DNA from: Phenylobacterium sp.
GTDB lineage: Bacteria; Pseudomonadota; Alphaproteobacteria; Caulobacterales; Caulobacteraceae
DNA: 64,000 nucleotides
Direction of reading: 5' to 3'
Assembly: GCF_013822795.1 (NCBI RefSeq)
Contig: NZ_PNLB01000001.1
Location: 62,001-126,000, forward strand
Shown piece by piece: positions 44,350 to 52,535 of this stretch. The position numbers and the translations under genes are program-made. The notes under the pieces are model-generated. The model saw nothing but the letters and a program-made list of their open reading frames with translations, was not told the DNA's origin and searched no databases. Within the stretch, counting starts at the first letter, position 1; each line of letters starts with the position of its first letter.

Positions 44350-45191
44350 CAGTCGAACAGGTCCGGCTCTTCTTCGCTGACCACGTCCCAGTAGGGCTGG
44401 AAGGCGTAGATCCCGCCGACCTCGCTGCCGACCTGGCCGGCGGTGTGGCGGGCGACTTCGGGGGGCATAGGCCGGGTCTGACCGGCCGCCTCGGCCAGCA
44501 ACTGCACCTGGCAGGCGTTTTCCATGGCCAAGTAGCGCCAGACCGCCGCCTCGACGCTTTGGCCGACGGTCAGGATGCCGTGGTTCTGCAGGATCACCGC
44601 CTTGCGGGGGCCGAGCGCCTCGGCGATCTTTTCGCCCTCGCTGGTGTCGAGCACGACGCCGGAGAACTCCTCGAAGAGCGAATGGTCGTCGTAGAAGGCC
44701 GCGGCGTCCTGGGTCAGCGGGTCGAGCAGGCGGCCGAGCGCCGACCAGGCCTTGCCATACAGGGAGTGCGAGTGGGCGGCGGCGATCACGTCGGGCCGAG
44801 CCTTGTGCAGCTCGGAGTGAATGGCGAAGGCCGCGCGGTTCAGGCGCGGCTTGGCGTGGGCCGGCGGCTGGACGATCTCGCCCTCATGGCTGACCAGCAT
44901 CAGGTCCGAGACGGTGATCCGGCTGAAGTGGACACCCGCCGGATTGACCCAGAAATGGTCGGGATGCTCGGGATCGCGGGCGGTGATATGGCCGGCGCCG
45001 CCCATGTCGAAACCGTTGCGCGCAAACAGTCGGTAGCCAGCGGCCAGCCGCTGCTTGCGATAAAGGCGCTCGGCTTCCAGCGTCGGCTGCTGGGGCACGA
45101 CGCCGGGCGCGCCGAACGCGCGCTCGGGCAGGGCCGTCTCGATCTTGTCCGGATGGGACGCCCGCAAGGGGCGCTGAAGGGGCAGGTTCAT
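44349..45191 (-). CDS. Class II aldolase/adducin-family protein
   Basis: 280-residue metal-dependent class II aldolase-like protein. It shows the metal-binding AAAHSHSLYGKAWSAL motif (two His), a third His in LQNHGILTVG, and the FARNGFDMGGAGHITAR opening block that binds substrate phosphate in true aldolases. Relatives of this length (about 260-280) are often uncharacterised and may be decarboxylases, epimerases or aldolases. It lies between a 2-hydroxyacid dehydrogenase and a sulfonate-binding protein. It may cut or decarboxylate the carbon skeleton left from, or still carrying, the sulfonate. No specific reaction is claimed. Confidence 0.8.
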   Translation of the reverse strand: MNLPLQRPLRASHPDKIETALPERAFGAPGVVPQQPTLEAERLYRKQRLAAGYRLFARNGFDMGGAGHITARDPEHPDHFWVNPAGVHFSRITVSDLMLVSHEGEIVQPPAHAKPRLNRAAFAIHSELHKARPDVIAAAHSHSLYGKAWSALGRLLDPLTQDAAAFYDDHSLFEEFSGVVLDTSEGEKIAEALGPRKAVILQNHGILTVGQSVEAAVWRYLAMENACQVQLLAEAAGQTRPMPPEVARHTAGQVGSEVGGIYAFQPYWDVVSEEEPDLFD

Positions 45192-45204
45192 GCGGGCTCC
45201 TGGC

Positions 45205-46155
45205 TCAATAGCCGCGGACGGTGTCGACCAGGTCGGCCAGCGGCGCGCCCTCGCGGAACCGAGCGAGGTTGGCGGCGAACTGGGCGGCGAGGTTGCGCCG
45301 GGTGTCGGGGGTGTGGACCGAAGTGTGCGGCGAGAGCCGGACCTTCGGGTGATTGTAGTAGCGGTGATTGAAGGGCAGCGGCTCGGGGTGGGTGACGTCG
45401 AGACTGGCGCGCGCCACCCGGCCGTCGTCCAGCGCCTCCAGCAGCGCGGCGTCGTTGATCAGGGCGCCGCGGGCGATGTTGATCAGGTGCAGGCCGGGCT
45501 TGGCGCGGGCCAGCACCTCGGGGCCGATCAGGCCGACGGTTTCCGGCGTCGCCGGTGCGGCCAGCACGACATAGTCCGAGCGGGCGAACAGATCGCCAAG
45601 GTCCTGCAACTGCTCGACGCCGGGGACGCCGATTGGGGCGGTGGAACGGCGGACCGCGACCACGTCCAGCCCCAGCGCCTGGGCGCGCGGGGCGAGGGCC
45701 TCGCCGATCGAGCCAAAGCCGACCAGGCCAAGGGTCTTGCCGGCGACGAGGCTGAGCGGGGTCGGCGCCCATTGCTCGAACCTGTCGATCCAGATCTCCG
45801 GCAGGCGCTTGGCCTCGGCGAAGATCGCAGCCAGGGCGAACTCGGCCAGGGCCACCGCCGACGACCCGCGCGCTGAGGTCACCGCAGGACCGTCGAACAG
45901 CCACTCCGGATAGAAGTCGATGCCGACCGAGACGAGCTGCACCCACTTCACATTGAACGGCCATCCCGGCGGCGGGGCGACCGGCAGCGAGCCGCCGGCC
46001 TTGCGGAAGGGCGCGGCGATCAGCACCTGGGCCTCGCGCGGCAGGCCCGCCGGGGTTCCGACTGGAACCCCGACGATGTCCACGTCGGGAAGCTGTTCGG
46101 CGAAGGCGGTGTTGAACGCCTCGTTCAGCTGGCTGGCGACGACGAGCCGGCTCAT
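45205..46155 (-). CDS. D-2-hydroxyacid dehydrogenase
   Basis: 316-residue NAD(P)-dependent dehydrogenase of the D-isomer 2-hydroxyacid family. The nucleotide fold is GKTLGLVGFGSIGEALAPRA (about 138-157). The catalytic set is visible: Arg in NIARGALINDAALLEAL, Glu in DVTHPEPLP, and His in LSPHTSVHT. It is shorter in the substrate domain than lactate or phosphoglycerate dehydrogenases, similar to GhrA-like enzymes. It sits three bases after the second LLM gene's... neighbour start and 13 bases before the aldolase. It may oxidise a sulfo- or hydroxy-acid, or recycle the aldehyde/acid product of desulfonation. Confidence 0.85.
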   Translation of the reverse strand: MSRLVVASQLNEAFNTAFAEQLPDVDIVGVPVGTPAGLPREAQVLIAAPFRKAGGSLPVAPPPGWPFNVKWVQLVSVGIDFYPEWLFDGPAVTSARGSSAVALAEFALAAIFAEAKRLPEIWIDRFEQWAPTPLSLVAGKTLGLVGFGSIGEALAPRAQALGLDVVAVRRSTAPIGVPGVEQLQDLGDLFARSDYVVLAAPATPETVGLIGPEVLARAKPGLHLINIARGALINDAALLEALDDGRVARASLDVTHPEPLPFNHRYYNHPKVRLSPHTSVHTPDTRRNLAAQFAANLARFREGAPLADLVDTVRGY

Positions 46156-46157
46156 GG

Positions 46158-47261
46158 CTATTCGGCCGCCAGGATTTTCGGCGCGCCGCGCTGGGCCACC
46201 GCCGCGCGCAGCTGCGGCAGCAGTTCGCGGCCGTACTCGATCGCGTCCTCCAGCGGGTCGAAGCCGCGGAACAGGAACTTGGTGATCCCGAGGTCGTAGT
46301 AGTCGAGCAGGGAGTCGACGACCTGCTCGGGCGTGCCGACCAGCGAGGTGGAATTGCCCTGCGCGCCGGTCAGGGCGGCGATCTCGGTCCAGAGCCGCTT
46401 GTCGCGCACCTTGCCGCCGGCCGCGGCCTCCAGCAGGCGCTGGCCGCCGCGCGCGGTGGCGTAGCGGGTCGGCGCCCCGCCGCCGGCGGCCTTCAGCGCC
46501 TTGGCGTCCTCCAGGATCCGCTCGGCGCGGGCCCAGGCGTCTTCCTCGGTGCGGCCCAGGATCGGGCGCAGCGACAGCGAGAACTTGATCTCGCGGCCGT
46601 TTTGCGCGGCCGCGGCCCGGACGCGTCCGACGATTTCGCGGACCTGCTCAACCGTCTCGCCGAACAGCGCGTAGACGTCGGCCTGGCGGCCGGCGATCTC
46701 GAGCGCCTCGTCCGAAGAGCCGCCGAAGAACACCGGCAGGTGCGGCTGCTGCAGGGTCTTCACAGCCGCCGGCGCGCCCTTCACCCGGTAATGCGGGCCG
46801 TCGTGGTCGAAGGGGCCGTTGCTGGTCCAGGCCTTCTTGAGGACGGTGATGTAGTCGTCGGTGCGGGCGTAGCGCTCCTCCTTGGTCAGGAAGTCGCCGT
46901 CGCGCTGCTGCTCCTCGTCCGAGCCGCCGGTGATGATGTGCACCGCCAAGCGCCCATCGCTGAGATGGTCCAGCGTCGCCAGCTGCCGGGCGGCCACGGT
47001 TGGGGACGTCACGCCCGGACGATGGGCGAGCAGGAACTTCAGCTTCTCGGTCTGTTGGGCGGCGTAGGCTGCGACCTGGAAGCCGTCGGGCGAGGCCGAG
47101 TTGTAGCCGATCAGCACGCGGTCGAAGCCGGCGTACTCATGGGCCTTGGCGTGGGCGGCGAGGTAGGCCTTGTCGATCAGGCCGCTCTTCGCCGGGTGGG
47201 TCTCGGACGCGTACTGGGTCGAGATCAGGCCCAGGATCTCAAGGTCGGGCGTATCGGTCAT
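46158..47261 (-). CDS. LLM-class FMNH2-dependent monooxygenase, SsuD-like (second)
   Basis: 367-residue luciferase-like monooxygenase, paralogous to the one at 37058-38152. Matching blocks are PTVAARQLATLDHLSDGRLAVHIITGG, GDFLTKEERYARTDDYITV and LPVFFGGSSDEALEIAGRQ. The N-terminus (LEILGLISTQYASETHP) and parts of the C-terminal third differ from the first copy, so substrate range likely differs. It lies directly after the DszC-like gene and before the dehydrogenase-aldolase pair. It needs reduced FMN, and the only flavin reductase seen in the island is at 36504-37046. Confidence 0.88.
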   Translation of the reverse strand: MTDTPDLEILGLISTQYASETHPAKSGLIDKAYLAAHAKAHEYAGFDRVLIGYNSASPDGFQVAAYAAQQTEKLKFLLAHRPGVTSPTVAARQLATLDHLSDGRLAVHIITGGSDEEQQRDGDFLTKEERYARTDDYITVLKKAWTSNGPFDHDGPHYRVKGAPAAVKTLQQPHLPVFFGGSSDEALEIAGRQADVYALFGETVEQVREIVGRVRAAAAQNGREIKFSLSLRPILGRTEEDAWARAERILEDAKALKAAGGGAPTRYATARGGQRLLEAAAGGKVRDKRLWTEIAALTGAQGNSTSLVGTPEQVVDSLLDYYDLGITKFLFRGFDPLEDAIEYGRELLPQLRAAVAQRGAPKILAAE

Positions 47262-47292
47262 GGGGAGTGCTCCGGGGAGGGAGGGGAAGGGA

Positions 47293-48453
47293 TCAGCGGG
47301 CGAGCGCGGCGAAGGCCGCCTTGCCGGCGCCGGCCAGGACGACGTCGGCCTGGGGCGTGTGGACGCGGCCGCAGAGGACGTCGCGGTAGTGGCGCTGCAG
47401 CGGGTTGTGACGCGAGAGGCCGGGATTGCCGCTGGCGGCGATGGCCTTCTCGACGGCGGCGATGGCGTTCTCGGTGACCAGGTGCTTGACCAGGCCGCCG
47501 TACGGCGCGCCCAGCCTGCCCTCGGCGGCGGAGTCGAGCAGCACGCGGTTCTGCAGCAGCAGGCCGTCGATCTCGCCGACTAGTTCCTGGAAGCGCGGCA
47601 GGGTGGCCAGCGACGCGCCCAGATTGGCCGGCTTGCGGTCGACGACGAAATGCACGAACCAGTCGCGGGCCGAGCGGGCGGCGGCGTCGTAGATCGCGGC
47701 GGTGAGCACCGGCGACCAGACGGCCATGGCGGGGTCCGGCGGCTGCGGCGAGCTTGGCGGCCGCGGCGACAACGCATGGTGCTCGGGGATCGGGGCAGCC
47801 TCGAAGATCACGTCGTGGCTGCCGCTGGCGCGCAGGCCGGTGTGGTCCCAGGTCTCTTCGATCCGTCGGCCGGGGGCGTCCTTGTGCACAAGGAAGCCTC
47901 CGACGCGGGGCTCGTCCTCGTCGGTGCGCGCCCAGACGATCATCCAGGTCAGGGCCGGCGAGCCAGTCGAGTAGATCTTGCGTCCAGACAGGCTCCAGCC
48001 ATCGGCCGTGCGCCGCGCCACGGTCGCGGGGAGGCCGCCCCGCGCGGGGGTGCCGAGATCGGGCTCGACCCGCAGGGCGTTGATCAGCGCGCCATTCTCG
48101 ACGGCGTCGCGGACCACCTTGGCCTTGAGGTCGTCGGTGAAGCCCGCGCGGCCGTCGAGCGACGCGTGGAACAGGTACTGCATCGTCAGCACCAGGGCGG
48201 TGGCGGGCTCTCCTCTCGCCACGGCCGCGACCACCTTCAACGTCGTCGGCAGGTCGGCCGCGCGGCCGCCGAAGCGGGCCGGGGCGGTCAGCGCCAGCAA
48301 CTGCTCCTGATGCAGCCGCGCGAAGTTCTCGAACGGGAAGCTGGAGTCGCGATCATGCTGCTCGGCCCCGGCCGCGAAGGCCGCGGTGAGCTCGGGCAGC
48401 AGGGCGTCGAGATCCTGGTCCGGCGCGATCGCCGTGGCGGCAAGCGCGCTCAC
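47293..48453 (-). CDS. DszC/SfnB-like acyl-CoA-dehydrogenase-fold flavoprotein
   Basis: 386 residues from a GTG at 48453 that overlaps the ssuB stop (GTGA). The acyl-CoA dehydrogenase fold is seen in ALTAPARFGGRAADLPTTLKVVAAVARG, then LSGRKIYSTGSPALTWMIVWAR and the C-terminal LQRHYRDVLCGRVHTPQ. Unlike true acyl-CoA dehydrogenases it lacks the usual catalytic Glu region and has the short C-terminal loop of flavin-dependent monooxygenases such as DszC (dibenzothiophene) and SfnB (sulfur acquisition). In this operon an oxygenase acting on a sulfide, sulfoxide or sulfone is more likely than beta-oxidation. The frame upstream of the GTG is shadow coding. Confidence 0.8.
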   Translation of the reverse strand: MSALAATAIAPDQDLDALLPELTAAFAAGAEQHDRDSSFPFENFARLHQEQLLALTAPARFGGRAADLPTTLKVVAAVARGEPATALVLTMQYLFHASLDGRAGFTDDLKAKVVRDAVENGALINALRVEPDLGTPARGGLPATVARRTADGWSLSGRKIYSTGSPALTWMIVWARTDEDEPRVGGFLVHKDAPGRRIEETWDHTGLRASGSHDVIFEAAPIPEHHALSPRPPSSPQPPDPAMAVWSPVLTAAIYDAAARSARDWFVHFVVDRKPANLGASLATLPRFQELVGEIDGLLLQNRVLLDSAAEGRLGAPYGGLVKHLVTENAIAAVEKAIAASGNPGLSRHNPLQRHYRDVLCGRVHTPQADVVLAGAGKAAFAALAR

Positions 48454-49241
48454 GCGACCACCTCGCCGCTCGGGAACGAGATCAGCGCGCCCTCTTGGGC
48501 GACCGGACGCAGGTTCTGCACGCCCAGATGCCCGAGCAGCCGCTGGCGGACGGCTTGGAAGGCGGCGTCGGCCTCGCGCGGGCGGGGCAGGGCGATCACC
48601 TCCTCGGCGGCGATCTGGCCGTGATCGAGCACCAGCACGCGGTCGGCGAGGGCGATGGCCTCGTCGACGTCGTGGGTGACCAGCAGCACCGCCGGGGCAT
48701 GTTTGCGCCACAGCGACAGCACCAGCTCGTGCATCCGCAGCCGGGTCAGGGCGTCGAGGGCGGCGAACGGCTCGTCGAGCAGCAGCAGGCCGGGCTCGCG
48801 GATCAGGGCGCGGGCCAGAGACACGCGCTGGCTCTCGCCGCCGGACAGCGTCGCCGGCCAGACATCCAGCCGGTGATCGAGGCCGACCTCGCCGAGCGCG
48901 GCCTCGGCGCGGGCGCGGACGTCCTTGCCTTTGAGGCCCAGGGCCACGTTGCGCCACACCCGCTTCCAGGGCAGCAGCCGGGCGTCCTGGAACACGACGG
49001 CGCGGGCCGCCGGGGTGACGACGTCCTGGCCGGGCGCGGGGTCGAGCCCGGCGAGCGTGCGCAGCAGCGTGGTCTTGCCCGACCCGCTGCGGCCCAGCAG
49101 GGCGACGAACTCGCCCGGGGCGATGTCGAGGTCGAGGTCTTTCAGGACCACGGTGTCGCCGAACCGGCGGGTGAAGCCGCGAACCCGGACGACCGGTTCG
49201 CGGTCGTGCGTGGCGGCGGAGCGAAGAGGCGAGATGGACAC
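48450..49241 (-). CDS. ssuB: Aliphatic sulfonate ABC importer ATPase
   Basis: 263-residue ABC ATPase. Walker A is GRSGSGKTT (residues 50-58), the Q-loop VVFQDARLLPWKRVWRNV near 82-99, signature LSGGESQRV (132-140), Walker B LLLLDEPFAALDA (152-164) and the switch His in VTHDVDEA. The RLLPWKRVWRNV block is the usual SsuB/TauB form. It powers uptake through the SsuC-like permease encoded just upstream. SsuB is favoured over TauB because two SsuD-like monooxygenases accompany it. Confidence 0.9.
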   Translation of the reverse strand: MSISPLRSAATHDREPVVRVRGFTRRFGDTVVLKDLDLDIAPGEFVALLGRSGSGKTTLLRTLAGLDPAPGQDVVTPAARAVVFQDARLLPWKRVWRNVALGLKGKDVRARAEAALGEVGLDHRLDVWPATLSGGESQRVSLARALIREPGLLLLDEPFAALDALTRLRMHELVLSLWRKHAPAVLLVTHDVDEAIALADRVLVLDHGQIAAEEVIALPRPREADAAFQAVRQRLLGHLGVQNLRPVAQEGALISFPSGEVVA

Positions 49242-49278
49242 GGGTCGCGGCCTTTCGTGCGGAGGTCGGAGCCGAGGC

Positions 49279-50154
49279 TCAGGATTTGATGAGGGCCGGC
49301 CGCCAGGCGAGCGCGCGTTGCTCGACGGTGCGGACGATGAGGTCGGCGGTCAGGCCCAGCAGGGCGTAGACCAGCAGGCAGACGACGATGATGTCGGTGC
49401 GCATGAAGTCCCGGGCGTTGTTGATCAGGTGGCCGAGCCCGGCGGAGGCGTTGATCTGCTCGGCGACGACGAGGACCAGCAGCGCGACGCCCATGGAGTA
49501 GCGCAGGCCGACCAGGAACGAGGGCAGGGCGCCGGGCAGGATCACCTGAGTGATCTGCTGGGCCGGGCTCAGGCCGAAGCTGCGCGCGGCCTCGACCAGT
49601 CGGACGTCGACGCCGCGGATGCCGGAGAACAGGTTGAGGTAGATCGGGAACACCGTCGCCACGGCGATCAGGGTGATCTTCGGCGCCTCGCCGATCCCGA
49701 ACCAGACGATGAACAGCGGGGTGAGGGCCAGGCTGGGGATCGTGCGCTTGATCTGCATCAGCGGATCGACCGCCGTCTCGCCTGCGCGCGACAGTCCGGC
49801 GATCAGCGCCAGGGCGGTTCCGGCCACCACGCCGATCGCCAGGCCGACGCTGGCGCGCGCCAGCGAGACCAGCAGGTTCGACGGCAGTTCGCCGCTGATC
49901 GTCAGCTCCCAGAGCGCGCCGATGACTGTCGAGGGCGCAGCCAGGATGCGCGGCGGAATGACCCCGGTGCGCGAGCCCAACTCCCACAACAGCAGCAGCA
50001 GCACCGGCGACAACCAACGAGCATTGCTAATGCTCAGCCGTGGCAGGCGAAGCTCGATAGGTTTTCTGGCGGCGGTCGATAGAGACACTGAAAAGGCTCC
50101 GAACGTTTGCCGCACAAGGGAAAATTCCGCTTGGCGTTTCGTCAGAAAGCCCAT
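49279..50154 (-). CDS. ssuC: Aliphatic sulfonate ABC importer permease
   Basis: 291-residue inner-membrane permease with about six spans; the first is near residues 48-64 (LSPVLLLLLWELGSRTG). The cytoplasmic EAA loop that docks SsuB is EAARSFGLSPAQQITQVILPGALPSFLVG. The ATG at 50154 has AGGA five bases upstream. It is the first gene of the long minus-strand arm and diverges from the LysR gene across a 71-bp gap. TauC or nitrate permeases look alike, but the gene set supports organosulfonate uptake. Confidence 0.9.
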   Translation of the reverse strand: MGFLTKRQAEFSLVRQTFGAFSVSLSTAARKPIELRLPRLSISNARWLSPVLLLLLWELGSRTGVIPPRILAAPSTVIGALWELTISGELPSNLLVSLARASVGLAIGVVAGTALALIAGLSRAGETAVDPLMQIKRTIPSLALTPLFIVWFGIGEAPKITLIAVATVFPIYLNLFSGIRGVDVRLVEAARSFGLSPAQQITQVILPGALPSFLVGLRYSMGVALLVLVVAEQINASAGLGHLINNARDFMRTDIIVVCLLVYALLGLTADLIVRTVEQRALAWRPALIKS

Positions 50155-50225
50155 TAATTCCTATCAACTCAATAGACTTATATTCAACTGAGCTATCAGA
50201 GAAACTCATAGGTAAGCCCTTGGCT
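50155..50225. promoter_or_regulatory. Divergent ssuC/lysR promoter with LysR-type site
   Basis: AT-rich 71-bp gap. It contains CTAT-N11-ATAG at 50193-50211, which satisfies the T-N11-A core of LysR-type binding sites. A nearby CTAT-N7-ATAG (50161-50175) and TTATATT (50178-50184) may be a second half-site and promoter elements. The site is directly ahead of lysR, as expected for autoregulation with divergent activation of ssuC. Confidence 0.5.
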
Positions 50226-51050
50226 GTGAACTTGCCGACCGAGCTGCTGCGAAGCTTCGCCGCCATCGTGGATTCCGGATCGATGCTGCGCGCGACCGAG
50301 CGGGTCTATGTCACCCAGTCGGCGCTGAGCCTGCAGATGAAGCGGCTGGAGGAGGCGGTCCAGGCGCCGTTGTTCCACCGCGACGGCCGCCGTCTGGTGC
50401 TGACGCCGGTCGGTCAGAGCCTGCTGGGCTTCGCGCGCGAAATGCTGGCCACCAACGACCGCGCGGTGGCCGCCCTGACCGGCGGAGCTTTGGCGGGGCC
50501 GGCCCGCGTGGGCTTGGTGCAGGACTTCGCCGAGACGCTGCTGTCGGGCGTGCTGGCGCAGTTCGCCCAGCTGAACCCCGACGTCCAGCTGCAGGTGCGG
50601 GTGGGCGGGTCGCAGGAACTGCTGGAGCTGCTGAAGTCCGACCGCCTGGACGTGGTGCTGTGCATGGGGGCCGGCGATGACCCGTCGGCCGTGCGCGTCG
50701 CGCCGACGATCTGGATGGGCGATGCGGCGCTGCTCGAGCAGGAGGTGCTGCCGTTGGCGATTCTAGAGGAGCCTTGCCGCTTCCGCGATGCGGCGCTGGC
50801 GGCGCTGAAGGCCGCCGGCCGGCCGTATCGGGTGGTGCTCGAGACCCCGAGCCTGTCGGTGCTGCGCGCGGCGGTGACCGCGGGACTGGGCGTCACCTGC
50901 CGCACCGAGATGTTCTCCGACCGGACGCTCGAGGGCGTCGGCCTGCCGGCGCTGCCGGCGGTCGGCTACGCGAGCCATACGCGGCATGAGCCGCACCAGA
51001 CGATCTCTCGACTAGCCGATCTCATGCAAACCGCGGTCCTGAAACTATGA
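50226..51050 (+). CDS. LysR-family regulator of the sulfur island
   Basis: 274 residues from the GTG at 50226; a TTG at 50220 is in frame and would add two residues. The N-terminal helix-turn-helix is LLRSFAAIVDSGSMLRATERVYVTQSALSLQMKRLEEAVQ, a typical LysR pattern. The effector domain starts near residue 90 and holds RLDVVLCMGAG. Divergent placement from ssuC and the LysR-type site in the gap make it the likely controller of the minus arm. A sulfur metabolite effector, as for CysB, Cbl or AsfR, is plausible. It is translationally coupled to the RutE-like gene by an ATGA overlap. Confidence 0.85.
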   Translation: MNLPTELLRSFAAIVDSGSMLRATERVYVTQSALSLQMKRLEEAVQAPLFHRDGRRLVLTPVGQSLLGFAREMLATNDRAVAALTGGALAGPARVGLVQDFAETLLSGVLAQFAQLNPDVQLQVRVGGSQELLELLKSDRLDVVLCMGAGDDPSAVRVAPTIWMGDAALLEQEVLPLAILEEPCRFRDAALAALKAAGRPYRVVLETPSLSVLRAAVTAGLGVTCRTEMFSDRTLEGVGLPALPAVGYASHTRHEPHQTISRLADLMQTAVLKL

Positions 51051-51643
51051 GCGAACACGACGCCCTTTCCGATCCCGCCCTCGATCAGCTGTTCCGCAGC
51101 GCCAGGTCGGCCAACGCCTGGACGTCGGAGGCGGTGCCCGAGAGCCTGCTGCGGCAACTCTATGATCTCGTTAAACTCGGCCCGACCTCGGCCAACGTCT
51201 CGCCAGCCCGGTTCGTGTTCCTGGTCACGCCGCAGGCCAAGGCCCGGCTCGCGCCGCACCTGTCCAGCGCCAACCGCGCCAAGTCGCTGGCCGCCCCGGT
51301 CACTGCGATCATCGGCTATGATCTGAACTTCGCCGAGAAGATCCCCGAGCTGTTCCCGCACAATCCCGGCGCCAAGGCGTGGTTCGCTGATCCCGAGCTG
51401 GCGGCGATCACGGCGCTGCGCAATGGCACGCTGCAGGGCGCATATCTGATGCTGGCCGCCCGCGCGCTGGGCCTGGACTGCGGGCCGATGTCCGGTTTCG
51501 ACCATGCCGGCGTTGACGCCGAGTTCTTCGCCGGGACTTCGCTGGTCAGCAACTTCGTCTGCAACATCGGCTACGCGGACCACAGCGGCGCCTTCGCCCG
51601 ACTGCCGAGGCTGTTGTTCGAAGACGCCTGCCGGATCGAGTAG
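51047..51643 (+). CDS. RutE-like nitroreductase (malonic semialdehyde reductase family)
   Basis: 198-residue FMN-dependent nitroreductase-fold enzyme. Motifs are WTSEAVPESLLRQLYDLVKLGPTSANVSPARFVFL at the N-terminus and NGTLQGAYLMLAARALGLDCGPMSGF, matching the RutE group, which reduces malonic semialdehyde to 3-hydroxypropionate. It overlaps the LysR gene (ATGA). In this place it could detoxify an aldehyde released by sulfonate cleavage; the C3 aldehyde of RutE would fit a C3 thiol or sulfonate substrate such as 3-mercaptopropionate derivatives. This is inference. It is not in a pyrimidine (rut) cluster. Confidence 0.85.
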   Translation: MSEHDALSDPALDQLFRSARSANAWTSEAVPESLLRQLYDLVKLGPTSANVSPARFVFLVTPQAKARLAPHLSSANRAKSLAAPVTAIIGYDLNFAEKIPELFPHNPGAKAWFADPELAAITALRNGTLQGAYLMLAARALGLDCGPMSGFDHAGVDAEFFAGTSLVSNFVCNIGYADHSGAFARLPRLLFEDACRIE

Positions 51644-51646
51644 GAG

Positions 51647-52456
51647 TCAGGCGGTCACGGTCACCTTGAGGAAGGTGGCGGGGATCTCGGTGCGTCCTGC
51701 GTCGCCGCGGTTCTGACTTTCGAACAGGGCTGAGAGTTCCGACTGCAGCTGCGCCTCGCGGCCGTCGTCCTTGGCGGCGGCGAAGGCGTTCATGGTCGGG
51801 CCGTAGTAGTCGCGGAACACTGCCAGGAAGCTGTCGGGCGAGCCCGGGTGGCGGAAGGTGTAGGTCGCCCGCTCGCAGCTGATCCGGTCGGCCGGCACGC
51901 CGGCCTGGCCGAAGCGGTCGCGGACATTGTCCTCCAGCCCCCAGGTGACGGGGCTGATGAAGCCCTCCGGCGGCGGCGGCGTATAAGCCGCGCTGGTCTG
52001 CAGGATCTTGGCGATCAGGGTCGGGTCGCCGGGAATCCAATTACCCATGACGATGCGGCCCCCCGGTCGGGTGACGCGGACCATCTCGCGCGCGACGTCG
52101 AACGGGCGCGGCGCGAACATCGCCCCGAACATGCTGACCACCAGGTCGAAGCTGTCGTCGGCGATCCCTTCGAGGTTGGAGGCGTCGCCCTCCTCGAAGC
52201 GCAGGTTTGACAGGCCGGCGGCCTTGGCGCGTTCGCGGCCGGCGGCCACGAGGTTGGATGCGATGTCGACGCCGAGCACGTTGGCGCCTCGCTGGGCTGA
52301 GGGCAGGGCGGTGGTGCCGTCGCCGCAGCCGAGGTCGAGGACGTCCATCCCCGCCTTGACGTCCAGGCCGGCGACCACTTCGTCGCCGCTTTCACGCATG
52401 GTGGAAGCCAGGCGCGTGAAGTCGCCTTTCTCCCACAGGGCCTTGTTAGGATTCAT
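51647..52456 (-). CDS. SAM-dependent class I methyltransferase
   Basis: 269-residue Rossmann methyltransferase. Motif I is VLDLGCGDGTTA, followed by the acidic loop GVDIASNL, then RFEEGDASNLEGIADDSFDLVVSMFGAMF (motifs II-IV) and REMVRVTRPGGRIVMGNW. The C-terminal 100 residues form a substrate cap with aromatic residues (FLAVFRDYYGP). It resembles UbiE/BioC-like small-molecule methyltransferases. It converges with the RutE-like gene and is followed by nothing on its strand, so it appears to be a single-gene unit. Substrate unknown. Confidence 0.85.
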   Translation of the reverse strand: MNPNKALWEKGDFTRLASTMRESGDEVVAGLDVKAGMDVLDLGCGDGTTALPSAQRGANVLGVDIASNLVAAGRERAKAAGLSNLRFEEGDASNLEGIADDSFDLVVSMFGAMFAPRPFDVAREMVRVTRPGGRIVMGNWIPGDPTLIAKILQTSAAYTPPPPEGFISPVTWGLEDNVRDRFGQAGVPADRISCERATYTFRHPGSPDSFLAVFRDYYGPTMNAFAAAKDDGREAQLQSELSALFESQNRGDAGRTEIPATFLKVTVTA

Positions 52457-52535
52457 CTGGCGCTCTCCGAGATAACGTCGTTCTCGATACTATCTTCGGA
52501 GCGCGCGCGCCATCAGGCGTGCACCGCAGGGCCGG

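Noticed and set aside
47293-48453. Beta-oxidation acyl-CoA dehydrogenase
   Set aside because: The operon context (overlap with ssuB, next to an LLM monooxygenase) and the altered catalytic region favour a DszC/SfnB-like oxygenase.
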